This document shows positions 47,150 through 59,859 of a stretch of 64,000 bases of DNA, in pieces; within the stretch, counting starts at the first letter, position 1, and the number at the start of each line of letters is the position of its first letter. The notes under the pieces are model-generated. The model ran no database searches and had not been told where the DNA came from. It saw only the letters and a list, made by a program, of their open reading frames with translations. Source of the stretch: Gymnothorax reevesii (Eukaryota; Chordata; Actinopteri; Anguilliformes; Muraenidae); the NCBI GenBank assembly GCA_029721435.1, contig CM056574.1, positions 7,576,001 through 7,640,000 of the forward strand. Direction: 5' to 3'. The position numbers and the translations under genes were made by a program.

Positions 47150-47396
47150 TTAACCCTTCGAGCGCCATGGGCAACTATAGTTGCCCAGTGATATAAGATA
47201 TCAAAATCAAACCCTTTTGAAAACCTATCATGTGGCAACTTGTTTAAAAGAGCTCCCGCAGGGGAGGGCTAGGGTCAGGGGAGCTGCTCCTGCAGGAGAG
47301 CTCTTTTAAACAAGTTGCCACATGATAGGTTTTCAACAGCTCAGGATGATTACATTATTTAATTCCTTGAAAATTTATTTGGCGCTCAAAGGTTTA
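47150..47396 (-). mobile_element. piggyBac-like MITE, copy 3, with long hairpin
   Basis: Starts TTAACCCTTCGAGCGCCATGG at 47150 and ends GGCGCTCAAAGG near 47392. The right TTAA has decayed to TTTATAA. Orientation is opposite to copies 1 and 2. It contains a 20-bp perfect palindrome at 47168-47187 and 39-bp perfect inverted arms at 47217-47255 and 47298-47336. Non-coding. Confidence 0.85.
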
Positions 47397-47967
47397 TAAT
47401 AGTGTTTTGTAAATTAACTCATAAAAAATATCCTCAAAAAGAATGAAGCACCTCTGATTAAGCTGATGAAAGTTTGGCACAGAGGTTGGCACTATTGCCT
47501 AGCTATAAGGGGGGCCGGCCCTAATTTCCCATCCTTGAAAGACATGGTCAATAAAAACACTCTGGCTGTAGAACCCACGCTGGTCCCCAGGTGCTGCGCT
47601 GTGGCTGCCCAGAGCTCCTGAGAAGCTCAGATGGGTCAAATGCAGAGGACAAATTATCCCACAGGCTTCAATAAACAATATCTTCCCTTATAAATAACAC
47701 AACAGGCTGAAGAGATTGACCAGAGGGGCGGGGTGTGGGAACTGAACCTCGACCCAGAAATGTCCTGTCCAGAAGGTTTTCGCGAACCAAATTCAAATTT
47801 CATTAAACATATTTAAAATGTCCGTTCTGCAAGCCAATTCAATACAGAATGTATCCAGTATTTTAGACATACAGTACGATACATTATTCATAAATGAATT
47901 TTGGGAATAATTGATGTCTAACAAGCTTGCAAAAAGGAAATGCATGGAAAAATGCATTAGGCTCTCA
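47397..47967. other. Intronic sequence, nothing recognised
   Basis: Unique-looking. Confidence 0.4.
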
Positions 47968-48046
47968 AAGAGAGAGAGAGAGGGAGAGAGAGAGAGAGAG
48001 AGAGAAGGAGAGTGTAACTGCACTATGGGCAGATGTTCAGGCCCCA

Positions 48047-48101
<55 letters not shown>

Positions 48102-48123
48102 TCTCTCACTCTCTCTCTGTCTC
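47968..48123. repeat. (GA)n followed by (CT)n, an inverted pair
   Basis: A GA run (about 47968-48006) and a CT run (about 48049-48123) are separated by about 42 bp. The two runs are complementary and could pair. Confidence 0.9.
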
Positions 48124-48264
48124 CTCCACTGACAGGACACACTCTCTCCTAATCACCGCCACAGGATGCGTCTAATGGAGGACGGGTGCACTGGATTAGT
48201 GTGCAGAGCACAGTAACGTTGGAGTTGTAATGGTGTAAGCAGCTCTGCTCAACCCAATAAACAC

Positions 48265-48560
48265 TAAGTGTGTGCGTGTGCGCGCGTGTGTGAGTAAGTG
48301 TGTGTGTGTGTGTAAGTGTGTGTGTGTGTGTTTAATCTGGAGTGTTTCCCGGAGCATGTGTCCGTACCTGTGAGCACCTGAGCAGCATGAGTGTGACAGT
48401 GTACACCCGAGTGAGTGTGTGAAAGTGTGCTGTGGTGCGTGCGCGTGTATGTGTGTCAGCGTCTGAGCATGTGCGTGAGCGACAGTGTGCGTATGAGCGA
48501 GTGTGTGAGTGACAATGTGCGAATGTGTGCGCGAGTGCGTGTGTATAAGGGAGTGTGTGA
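48265..48560. repeat. (GT)n-rich block
   Basis: GT runs with GAGTG and GCGTG interruptions, becoming irregular after 48400. Confidence 0.85.
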
Positions 48561-49258
48561 GTACATGTTTAGATAAGTGCTTGTAATAGCCAAACCCTGG
48601 ACAGACTCCGCTCCGAGGCAGCTCTGATGGGCTTGTCACGCTCCTGTAAAGCCCGTCGCGCGGTAAACGCCGCGGAGCCCTCTGTGTTCGGCCCCGTTTT
48701 ATTATTTTGTTTTTCTGTTCGCCGGGAGAGTCCGGGATGACAGGGCTCTAGTGGAGATCGGGAACACTTCGCCCGAACGAATCCGGCCGACAAAACACAT
48801 TCATCATCTCTAATTGCAACTCGCGCCATGGTCTCGCAGCCACACGCTGAGGGAGACACATCCAGAAGTTAATTTAGAGCCTTAATAACGGAAGCTATTA
48901 AACAACAACAGAAAAGAGTGAACACAGAGTACACACTGTGCTGAAGATGGAGCCGTAATGGATGGCCGCGTGCTGATACCGATCCTGAGATACGATGCAG
49001 CCCGCTACCTTCGATCGGACAGATTAATTTCACTATCCTGATAATTCTCATTAAATAACCCGTAAAAAAAATCAGGAGGCAGAGATTGCAGGTGTGTGAA
49101 TGATGGAATCTGCAGATTAAAAAGCTGTGGTGTGCAGAGGGCGTGGTCTTGGCCTGACCACACCCCTCTCTCTGCCCTTGGGGTTAGGTATATCAAAACT
49201 TAACCAATCAGAACACAGCACATTCTACTGGGCAGAGAAAATAACAAAAGAAGCTTTT
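48561..49258. other. Intronic sequence with CpG-rich patch
   Basis: Positions 48600-48860 are CpG-rich and repeat-free, a possible regulatory block. No gene seen. Confidence 0.3.
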
Positions 49259-49590
49259 TTTGCTAATATGATAGCTGTGGTAAAACCTTTCTTTCTTTGC
49301 TAATGCTGTATCTGTGCTAAAACTGTTAATACTAATGTTTGCTGCTAATGCTATATCAGTGCTAAGATTCTTTGAGCTTCAAATCTTTGCTAATGCAACA
49401 TCTCTGCTTAAACTCTTTTTACTGAAGCTCTTTGTTAATGCTATATCTTTACTAAAACTCCTTGTACTAAAGCTCTTTGTTAATTGCTAAAACTTTGCTA
49501 AAACTCCTTCAGCGACAGCTCGTTGGTAATACATTATCTCCACCAAAGCTTTGTGCGCTAAAGCTTTTCGCTAATGTTCTTTCTGTATTT
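49259..49590. repeat. Degenerate minisatellite with GCTAATGC/CTAAA words
   Basis: Recurring TTTGCTAATGCTATATCT, GCTAAAACTC and AGCTCTTTGTTAAT words with a period of about 55-60 bp and heavy divergence. Confidence 0.65.
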
Positions 49591-52500
49591 ATACACGCCT
49601 TATTCTACTCCTCTGTGCTCAATCTCTGTGTTTAAACTCTCAATGTGCTAACGGTAGCAGTATGAAGATCGCTTTCCAGCCATAACAGACTATGATATCT
49701 AATACAGTGCCACGGTCTTACCCTGAAATTACAAACATCCCAATGGCTGAACTAACTTTGAACAATGCTGGTAAAAAAAGCAGTGGTAACAGAGGTAGAC
49801 CAAGCCGATCATGCAATAGCAGCTATGTAAACACTTCTGGAAAAATGCTACCTTTTACCTCAGATATGAAATTGTTTCTAATGGAAACATAGTAATTATT
49901 AGCTTCCACAGATACCAATACGAGGAGCGCTGAAGAAGAGTGGAATTATAATGATCATGTTTTATAGTTCACTACAGGTGGCGTTCTCGGCGTGATGCAA
50001 TATGAAATCCATCAGTGTCAAAGAACATGGCTCCTGATGGCGGATGACAGTACGTAAAACATTATAGCATTGCCCTCCTTAACAAACCTAAAGTACACTA
50101 TCCTACACGCTGTCCACAGTTTGATATGGCTAATATCAATACCACAGCACACAGAGACCATTGTTAAAATTAGAGATGGGTTTCTTGAAGGCAGCATGAA
50201 GCAAACATGAAGTTCTTCATTGCTTTCTTTTAAAGCCCTTGGACTAAGTTGTGCTCTTTTTAATTACCACAATTGCCTTTCCATATCATACAAATATTTC
50301 TGTCAGTCATTTTCGGTCTAAGCAGTTCATTCCACTTGTAACAATAATTTGGCACCTAGACTCTGACCCTGACACACCTGGGGTCTACTGAGCGTGAGCA
50401 GTAAAGAGCAGGGAGTGTCAGAATATAACTCCTCCCCCCGGGGGAGATTCACAGCCCACAGGTGAATGCTGGGCTGGAGGTGGGATGGTAACTAGCAGCA
50501 GTGGAGAGTGATGCAGTACAGCAGCTAGCAGAGGCGCATTTTGCAGCGAAGGTGGGGCAGGAGAGCAGGTTATATAGCCCACCCACCTGAGGGGCATAGC
50601 AGTCTGTAAGATACATGGGAATGTCAATGGGAATGTGGGCTTGTCTCAAGTTGTTTGCTAGACCTGGCTAGAACCACAAGGTATGCCCAATGTAATTTTG
50701 CATGCATTGAATTGTCTTCAGCTGGTAACTAGCTGCCATGATGAGAGTTTAAAACATATGATGTATTTGGAAAAAATAAATAAACCAAGAAAATGTTAGC
50801 CTATTTTCTTGCATATCTTACATTCTGGGCAATATTGCGATGTTTGGGTCATTAAGACAAAACATTGTGTTGACTGCGGCTCGCTCTCAAACCCTTTGAT
50901 TAAGCCACAGTTCCAGAAAATGTAAAGCATTTTTTTTTTAAGATGCTGTCATACCAATCACGACTTCAACGTTCCTGCCCAGGGTTTCTCAAAACACTGT
51001 AAACTGCAACAAACCTGTCAATTTCCCAAACCTTTATAGAGAAAATTGGACCACATCTGGCCCGCTTTCAGGGCCGCTATTGTCGCACATCAGGAAAAAA
51101 AAACACATTCCGGATGTACCGATACTTTCGGAACAAACGATTTTGCCGCTTTTGAACATTCTGAAAATAACCTCTCCACCTCCGATTCACTGTGGCTTCG
51201 GTGGAAGTTTGTTTGTTTCAAAACGAAAAGCTTTGAAGATATTCTCAGCGCTTCAGGTGATGGTTGTTTGCTTTCTTCGGTGCACAAGAGAAACATCACC
51301 AAAGAATTTCAAGCAGATATCGCAGCTGAAACCAACCATCTAACCAACAATTACTGAATGCCATGTCATTGATTGATTTAGAAGACGTGTTACTTCTGTC
51401 GTCATTGTATTAAAATTCCACATAAGCTTTTCCAAGTGTGTTCTGAACTTTCTGAAATGATCACTGCATCGTTAAATAGCCTCAGAAGTGAAAAACCTGC
51501 GTGTTTCATGAACACATGAGCTAATGCGATTATGCGCAGCTAACAATTCCTGACCTATATGTGTTCAGCGCAGGAAAAGCAATTCTGTTTATCCCTGTGC
51601 GCTGGTGGGCCGCTGGGGGAATATGCACCCAGAGCATGCTGGGAATGCATTATGAATTTTCTGGGAATGTGCCCGGGAATGTGTTATGGGAACACACACT
51701 GAACACCTTGGGAATATGTACAAAAATTGCGGGAAATAGGCCAAAAACACACTCCTTACGTGACGTGGACGTGAGGGCAGAACGTTTGGGATGTGCTGGG
51801 AATCATTGCAGATGTGCGGACGGTGCCGTGTGGGGCCTCGGCCGAGATTTCTCTCTCCAAAGGGCGGCGCAGGAATGAAGTCATCGGCCGATTCCTGCAG
51901 TGTCATTGTCGGAGCGTTGGCGGAGGGATCGATGCTGTGATCCCGTGGAGGCCGCGCCGGAGTAAGTGCTGTCATTGTGAGAGCTCGTTTTGTTAGATGC
52001 AGCGGCCATTCTCTGTGACCTTCTTCCGGCCCGACCCGGATTCTGGCTCATGATGTTGTTTTGGACGACGGTATTGTTTCTCTTATTAGGTTTTTATTTT
52101 AAAGATAGAAAAAATCCATTAAAAATTGATCGAATTAAACAGAAGCTCAGAGGTGGTCAGCAATCCCTCCCTCCCGCTACAGAAAAATTCAGCATCTTGG
52201 GCCTCTATTGAGCGTCTGATAACCAATCAGGAGGAGAAGGTACGATGCACCCCAGCGAGCGAACCCCAAAAACAGATCGATGGACAGTAAGCCTGCTGGG
52301 AGACGGTGCGAAGAGAGGTGAACAGTCCAGGTTCACAGAGTAAAACCCTTTCTGGGAATTTTGTTCTAACCACCGGAATCCACAAATGAGAATCTACAGT
52401 CAAGGGGCATGTAGATCTACTTATGGGAATCCAGTAATGAGGGAACAGTGCTGTGATAACGTGTGCACTGGGAACCTTCATTTTCTTTTTTTGTTTTTAT

Positions 52501-52599
52501 TTTTAGCTGCACAGGCAAGCTAAAAAAACTGTATCAAAGCACCTGGGTTAATATGTACTGCTGGGTTAATTATCATTCCTGGGTTACCGCACACTCAAA
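49591..52599. other. Intronic sequence, no gene seen
   Basis: About 3 kb without a recognised element. A plus-strand frame at 51046-51357 (103 codons) is not very repetitive but has no domain, no Kozak support and competing frames on both strands. Repeated GGGAATRTG words occur at 51615-51720. Confidence 0.4.
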
Positions 52600-53216
52600 G
52601 GTAATACGCACTCATGGGTAAATAAGCACTGCTGGGTTAGTAATCATTCCTGGGTTAGAACTCACTGCTGTTTTAAAACACACCCATAGGTAAATAAGCA
52701 CTGCTGGGTTAGTAATCATTCCTGGGGTAGAACACACTGCAGGGTTAATACACGCCCATAGGTAAATAAGCACTGCTGGGTTAGTAATCATATCTGGGGT
52801 AGAACACACTGCTGGGTTAAAACACACCCATAGGTAAATAAGCACTGCTGGGTTAGTAATCACTCCTGGGGTAGAACACACTGCTGGGTTAATACACACC
52901 CATAGGTAAATAAGCACTGCTGGGTTAGTAATCACTCCTGGGGTAGAACACACTGCTGGGTTAATACACATCCATAGGTAAAAAAGCACTGCTGGGTTAG
53001 TAATCACTCCTGGGGTAGAACACACTGCTGGGTTAATACACACCCATAGGTAAAAAAGCACTGCTGGGTTAGTAATCACTCCTGGGGTAGAACACACTGC
53101 TGGGTTAATACACACCCATAGGTAAATAAGCACTGCTGGGTTAGTAATCACTCCTGGGGTAGAACACACTGCTGGGTTATTAATCACTCCTGGGGTAGAA
53201 CACACTGCTGGGTGAA
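52600..53216. repeat. 72-bp minisatellite, about 8 copies
   Basis: The unit contains CCCATAGGTAAATAAGCACTG, then GGGTTAGTAATCACTCC and GGGGTAGAACACACTG. The period is 72 bp, exactly 24 codons, so one minus-strand frame runs through the whole array (52612-53205) encoding a repeated CSTPGVITNPAV motif. No start context, signal or homologue supports it as a gene. Confidence 0.95.
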
Positions 53217-53659
53217 TGCAGAAACCTGGCGGCAGTATTTCCTGTCTGGCACCACTGCCGTTACGCTTGTGTTTTCTTTATCCTCAGTGTTCATTGGCCC
53301 GTTCTGTGGAGCTCTCACAATCCCATTGGTGCATCGGAAGACGGGCTATGCCCGCAGTATTATTTATATGCAAATTAAGTGGCACACACTTGCCAGACCC
53401 AAGGTCCCCATTTGGCTCAGCGAAAACTTGACTTGTGAATAATTCATGAGCGGAATATCCTCAGTCCTGACGCCCGGTACTCAGTGTGCACCTGTCAGAG
53501 CCAGCTCCGCGAGCCGGCCAATACGACGGCGGCTTCCTGTTCTCATTTCCTGTTCCCTACTGCCCAAGCAGCACGCCTTACGCCTCCTGTGTAAAGCTGC
53601 ATGTCTCAAGTACTGGCATAACGTATCAGCAGACCCGCACTGCAGTGTTTAATGTCACT
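53217..53659. other. Spacer between tandem arrays
   Basis: Unique-looking; no gene seen. Confidence 0.4.
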
Positions 53660-54068
53660 TATTTTAATATACCCTCCTAGGTAACGCAGTATACTTTTCT
53701 ATACCCCCCTGTACAAAGCAGTGTACTTCAATGTACCCTCCTGAATAAATCAGTATACTTTAATATTCCTTCCTGAATGCAGTAGCATGCTTTAATACGT
53801 ATGCCATTCTGAATAAAGCAGTATACTTTGATATACCCCTCTGGAGAAATGAGTTTACTTTAAAATGCCCACCTGAATAGAGCAGTATACTTAAACATAC
53901 CCTCCTGAATGAAGCATTATACTTTAATACACCACCTGAATAGAGCAGTATACTTCAATATACCCCCCTGCATAGAGCAGCATACTTTAATATACCCTCC
54001 TATATAAAGCAGTATACTTAAATATACCCCCCATGGATGAAGTAGTATGCTTTAATAAACCCACTCAT
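53660..54068. repeat. Degenerate 32-34-bp AT-rich minisatellite
   Basis: Units of GCAGTATACTTTAATATACC and CTCCTGAATAAA, about twelve diverged copies. Confidence 0.8.
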
Positions 54069-54094
54069 ACACCGGGCCCACAGCAGAAGTGCAT

Positions 54095-54560
54095 ATGCTG
54101 CCTTATTCCTGAAGCATACATCCATTTGATCAAGCATAAGAAGTTGTTAATTGTTTTTAATTAGACTCTTTACTTGCCTAATGAGGGGTTGACGCGCCCT
54201 CTAAATGTCACGATGTGCCTGAAACAGACGCTCTTCTTCTAATCTTTTAAACATGCAGTATAAAGGCTCCTGATATTAGCCCGCTGTAGTGGGCGTTGAG
54301 GTCAAGTATCGCAGGGAAGACCTATTGTGACAAATGTTAAAATGTGCTATATAATGTGCTAATTAAGACCATAAATCACGACGGGCCATGGATATCAATG
54401 CTTCAATTGGAGGCTACCGTAAGACATTTTTAATCTTCGTAATTAAAATTAGAATCAGCCATCATGGGACCCGTCAGCCTTAATTAAAGAGTAGGGCTGC
54501 TTTTTTTAACACTGTTTTTAATATATTAATGCAGAGAAAATCATCTGCGGCTCCTAGTAT
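54095..54560. promoter_or_regulatory. Candidate conserved non-coding block
   Basis: Dense in homeodomain-type words (TTAATTGTTTTTAATTAG, GCTAATTAAGACC, CGTAATTAAAATTAG, CCTTAATTAAAG), without simple repeats or coding frame. Introns of LINGO2 in other vertebrates are known to carry conserved elements. This call rests on composition only. Confidence 0.3.
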
Positions 54561-54864
54561 TTCCAATGGTTCAGCATGATTGCCTTTACAAATTTGTAAA
54601 CACATTTATTAAATTTTTTTTTCAACGTGTCTTTTTCATTACATTAATGTAAATCAATTAAAGTGGTAAAATAAGAATAAGTAAATTGAAACGGCTATCA
54701 TCATTCAGCTTTATTATCGTTTCATCTCATCCAAGTGAGGTTTTATTCAACAAAGTCAGAGCCAATCCCTCAACATAGCTTGCTGGTGTGGGGTGAGGGG
54801 CCTTGATCAAGGGCCAAACTGCTGCACTGATCTTATGTTGGCCACACTGAGGCACAAACTGATG
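54561..54864. other. Intronic sequence, nothing recognised
   Basis: AT-rich, no gene. Confidence 0.4.
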
Positions 54865-55072
54865 CCTCCCAGCCCTGCTCCTGTAAGACCTCTGCCCCTA
54901 CAGTACCCTGCCCCATACATTTTATGCATCTCCTTGTATTCAACACACCTGATTCAGCTCATCATGTGCTCCTCTAATGAGCTGATTACTTGAATCAGGT
55001 GTTTATATCTGGAAGAATCTAAACTGTGCTGGGCAGAGGTATTCCAGGAGCAGGGTTCGGGAACACTGGCTT
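54865..55072. mobile_element. hAT-like palindromic MITE
   Basis: CCCTGCTCCTGTAAGACCTC at the left and GAGGTATTCCAGGAGCAGGG with GGGAACACTGG at the right are inverted relatives. The centre has CACACCTGATTCAGCTCATC and its inverse GATTACTTGAATCAGGTGT. This order matches a widespread fish MITE. Non-coding. Confidence 0.7.
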
Positions 55073-56569
55073 AAACTGCGAACTTTTAGTGACCCAAAAG
55101 GCAAAGCATGATTAAGCCCAAATGAACGCAATTTAAATAGTAAATCCATGTTAGTTTGCTTATTGATTTTTGAATTCAGTTGGTGTAGTCCAGTTGAATG
55201 CTAAAGAAATACATCTCCGAAGCAGCTGAATTCAGAGGTATGCAGACTCGTGACGTGGCGAATCTTTGTCTACAGCCGTACATCGCACGCTCAATGAGAA
55301 CTTTCTCCGGCAACCTTCAAACCTATATCTCCGACATATCGACTGTTCGCGGTAATTTTTTGGGGCGCTTTTGAGCCAACGCAACCTTCAATTACCTGTC
55401 TGAAATGCGGGGCGCGGCGCGCGGAGAAAAAGACCCCGCTGCGCTAGTCGGCGCACATCCCAGGGCGGTCTGAGCGCTGGAGGGCCTCGGTAAAGATGTG
55501 AAGTTTTGCCCACGCTGGGTTTAATGAGCTGTCCAGGGTGCTGAAGACGTGCTGCTCTCTCCTATGGGAGCAGGGAGAGGAGACTGCTTCAGCACCATGG
55601 ACAGCGCTATAACCCCCCGAGAAACAGACGCAGGCGGAGACAACTCACTCCGCAGCTCCTCACCAGCTGAATGCTTCAGCCTCATCTCTCTCTCACCCCC
55701 CCATCCTCTCACACTGCTTTCAGTTCAGAGAAACAGACACTGACTGCCCCCAACACTCTACAGTTAGAAAGGACATCAATCTGAGCTCTGCTTAACCCTG
55801 AGAAGCACATTACACATCATGAGTATACTGTTTTAGTAACTGTAGTGGACAGATTAACGACTGCGAACAAGGGCATAGCCGTCGTAGCAGGTCTCCCTCA
55901 CCTTCCAAACACTTTTTACAAGCTAAATCTTTTGGGAAAATATCCAAGAAGTGCCTAAAATTCACCATGGGCTCCACTTACTGTCCCCCTGACTTAAAAA
56001 AAAAAAACCCTGGATTGTGGCAGTGACAACAAATGTTTAAATGATTTTAAATTTGAACCAGTTAATCAAATATATGCTTAATAATACTGCTATTACTACA
56101 TACCACTACCACTACTACTAATAATACTACTTCTAATAATTATAATCATCATCATCGTCATCGTCATCTTCATCATCATCACATGATTATAGCAGGACCT
56201 CAGCTGGAATGCATATCTATCAAATAATACATCCAGCTCTATATTCTCCTCTCGCCTCAAAATGGCTGCCAGAGCTGAATTATTAATGCAGTCAGAGATC
56301 CGCTTACACAAACACACGTACTCAGGTGCTGAAGAGGAAATGAGCTCATGGTCCGTCCAGCTAAATCCTGTCATTCGCTCCTCTGACATGAGACACAAAA
56401 CACCACAGCTTGACCAGGCCGGATCTCCATGCACATTCTCACAGCCACATCCTAAATTACCACAATCAAAAGAACGCAATTACGACAGTGAAGTTTCACA
56501 CAGAAAGGAAACATGGACGGCCGGGCAAAAAACAACTCAACAAAATGAATGAATGAATGACATCATAAA
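55073..56569. other. Intronic sequence with CpG-rich patch and ATC/TCA repeats
   Basis: Positions 55380-55500 are CpG-rich. Positions 56095-56180 hold short ACT, AAT and CAT/TCA triplet runs. No gene seen. Confidence 0.4.
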
Positions 56570-56790
56570 TTAGCAACTTCACAGGCACTGTCGCCCCGTA
56601 GACCAGTACCTCTGCAGATTTTGTGGCCCCAAGGGACCCTGGTAGATTTGCCCCGTAAACACTGTGGCCCCAAAGGCTAAAACAGAGTAGTCCTACAGAC
56701 ACTGTGGCCCCTAGGGGCCAGACAGAGCAGCCCTAAAGACACTGTGCTTCCCAGGAGCTGGGTAGAGTACTGCCACAGACACTGAGGCAG
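56570..56790. repeat. Degenerate minisatellite of about 52 bp
   Basis: GACACTGTGGCCCC(T/A)AGGG and CAGAGTAGTCCTACA recur about four times with strong divergence. Confidence 0.65.
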
Positions 56791-56869
56791 AACAAAATTG
56801 TAATTCAGTCAAAAAAAAAGTAATAAGGATCATAACAATAATGGGCTCAGCCCCGCTGACACAGAATTG

Positions 56870-56942
56870 AGCTGTGTGTGTGCGCGCGCGCGTGTGTGTG
56901 TGTGTGTGTGTGCGCGCGCGCGCGTGTGTGTGTGTGTGTGTT
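56870..56942. repeat. (GT)n/(GC)n alternating tract
   Basis: Alternating GTGTGT and GCGCGCGC runs, pure alternating purine-pyrimidine, so a strong candidate for Z-DNA. Confidence 0.9.
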
Positions 56943-57641
56943 TGGACCCAGGGAAGAGCGGGTGGAAACCCCTGGCCCAGCCTGGTGTTAAAAGACACTG
57001 CTCGAAGCGAGCAGGCTGGCTGTTTTCCATTTTAACTTCTAAATCAAAAGAGGAAGGCAACGCACCGACTTCCTGCTGCAGAATGAGAACACAGAGGTTC
57101 TGTAGAATTTCATTTCCAGCGCCTGTAACCTTGGTTTTAAGCGGTTAGACCGGAGCAGCGTACAGAGACCGCGGGCTGCATATTATCAGCCGTAATGAGA
57201 AGCAGCAGTAGGTGTGAAAAGAGCTGCAGTGAACCTGCTCTTACGGAGAGATCCAGAAGCATCATCACAGGCACAAACTTTTAAAATGGCCGCGATTCCT
57301 ACAGCTCGGCGCTTCTGCATGACAATTAAACCTGCAGCTCACACTCTCTGCTTTCATTTGAGCATGTTTACCTCCAAATCAAGCGAACGGCGTACGGTGC
57401 TTTAGAGCCTTAAACTGCGACTCCGTCCGAATACTCGCGACTCTCGCTGCACAGTAGGTGTCAGGTGGCACCCGTGAGAAACTAGGTCAGTGTTTAATCG
57501 CGAGTCGCGGCCGAAATTTCGTGGCAGAGATCGTCCCAGTGGTGGAAACCGCAGGAGGCTGAGAGATAAAAAACGAGGGCTCTTACCGCAGCGTTTGGGG
57601 GTACGAGGGAGGGGGGGTCCCCTCACGCTCAGAATGGGGAG

Positions 57642-57673
<32 letters not shown>

Positions 57674-59859
57674 CTCGCTCCCTTCGGCGGGCGTGCGGGA
57701 AGTCTCTCCCCGGATTAGCGCTCGGCGCTTTGATGTTCCGCTGCGATTACCAGGCCGCCCGGCGCTTTGATCTGTTGGCGGCGTCCGACGGTCCAGGAGG
57801 CTGGTTGGCAGGGCGACGGGTGGTTAAAGAGGGGAACGGGGCTGCTGCCAGGTTTGGGGGGGGTGGGGGGTGGGGAGGTTACAAGGGCGCATAAGCATAG
57901 GGGGCTAACCGACAACCGCCTGACGGGCGCAGCGTTTAGGCAGTGATATATGCTGGCGCTGCATGTGTGTGTGCGTGTGTGTGTGTGCGCACGTGTGTGT
58001 GTGTGTGCTCATAATTAACCCCCCGAGACAGTCAGGAGTAGCAGGCGTTGCGCAGTAATGGGCCTGCAGGGCATTATCAGGGCCGAGCCGAACACTGTAC
58101 TGCAGGTAAAACTGTTGTAGTAAACACATTCCCCTCTCCCTGAGGAACTCTTCATCAGACGCACTGAGCGTGCTCCGAGGCCCTCGGGTGTAACACCGAG
58201 CGCTGCTCTCCTATCCGTTCCTCTCCCTCCATCCATCTCCCTCTCGGTCTCCTCCTCAGTCCAATTATGTAATGCTTAACCAAGAGAAAATACTTCATAC
58301 GCTCCATCGTGCCAAAGAGCACAACAGTGCAGCCGCAATCGGCAGAGACAGAAGAAGAAGAGGAAGAGGAAGCACCACCACATGAATATGAATGATATGA
58401 TGAGAATGATGCCTGTGGCTCCACAGGTCCCCAATCTGTCTGCAGTCAAACAGGATTTGAATGTTTTCATCAGCTGTTTGGTTGTGGAAGAGAGGCTTTT
58501 CATAACATGAGAAAATGAATGAATATTGAAAATTGCTTGGCGTGTCTTACACTGTTATCTCTCTCTCTCTCTCTCTCCCTCGTTCTCTCTCGCACTGTAA
58601 CACCTGAGTTAGCAGTCTTCCTGTCGGCAGGTGCTATACTGTTGTACTGAGCCTGTTTGGCAGAGGAGATGTTTGCAGAAAGAGTGCGGTCTCGCGGCTC
58701 AGAGGGATGTAGCAGCCCCACACGCACAGCTATAGCACGAGAGCACGTTCATCCCACACGCTCGCTCTACACCTCCCTCTCAGTGTACAGCGGAGCGCCA
58801 TCTCGGAGAGGATTTCAGCTCATTCGCAGCGCCTTGCAGGAGTTAGGAAACAGGAGTCAGGAGTTTCCTGAGATGTCTGCAGCAGTGTGTGTGTGGAGAG
58901 GAGCCTCGCTAACAGCTGCTCTGATCAAACTGAGGCTACACTGAGAGCACAGCGGTGTAGGTGGGTAATTCTGCCGCACGGTGATTGTGAGCCATTTCAT
59001 TTCTCAGGCTCAGAAGCCCGAAAGTCAAACCAAAATCCCGGAATGTTCTGCGAGGAGACAGAAACACGATAAAGGCTGAACCTCGAGGAGAAACGAGACA
59101 GAGGCCGTCATTATAGGATCAAGAATAAAGAGAAGTTCAAGCTCTAGTGACAGAGCGCTGTTTAACCTGTCCGAGGACAAAAAATCCATGTAAATTCTAT
59201 GATTTTGACATCTGACACTATGAAGAGTCAGCAATGGGTGCCTTGTACCTTCAGATTTTTATAAGGTCACAGGGTACACACCGAGCAGAATGGATGAGCA
59301 GCTGTGATTGGCTGGCTCAAACAGACTGCGTGTCCATGGCGGCAGTATTAGCTAACCTTCACTTGTATCTTTTTTTTTTTTTTTTTTATGAATGAAGTCA
59401 TTTTGTTTGCAAGGCTAGCAAGAAAATTGACAAACCAGGGCAGAAGCTGGTTGCCAGAGCAACAAAGGGCTCAGGGACTGAGCGAAACATTATAAGACAC
59501 GCCCCCTTCAGACTCTCACATCACCAAAGCCCCTCACAATGCGGTCACATGATCTGGCACTATATAATGTAGTTGTTCATGTTAATTCACAAGGAACAAC
59601 ACACAATATGACCATTACATATTAAAGTGCATTTTCATTAATAGCTAGTTGACAAATGCATTAAATTTTCATTATTTAATAATTATTCTTATATTTGCAA
59701 GGCGGAGAAAGAATGTGATATTTGGTTGTTGATAGAAATTCCTGCATTGGCTGACATTACCTTGTGTAATTGTAAGCACAAAAAAAAAAAAGTAAAGACT
59801 AGCTTTTCAGAAGCGAGTTGCGACAGCTGCATTAGTTAATGCTGATTCACTGGGGCCTA
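56943..59859. other. Intronic sequence with several microsatellites
   Basis: (CT)n at about 57640-57672 and 58557-58590, (GT)n at 57963-58010, and a T-run at about 59371-59388. Positions 57490-57800 are CpG-rich. No coding frame was recognised. Confidence 0.45.

Noticed and set aside
51046..51357. 103-codon plus-strand frame with ordinary amino-acid composition
   Set aside because: No recognised domain or flanking gene signals; frames on the other strand and in another frame are nearly as long.
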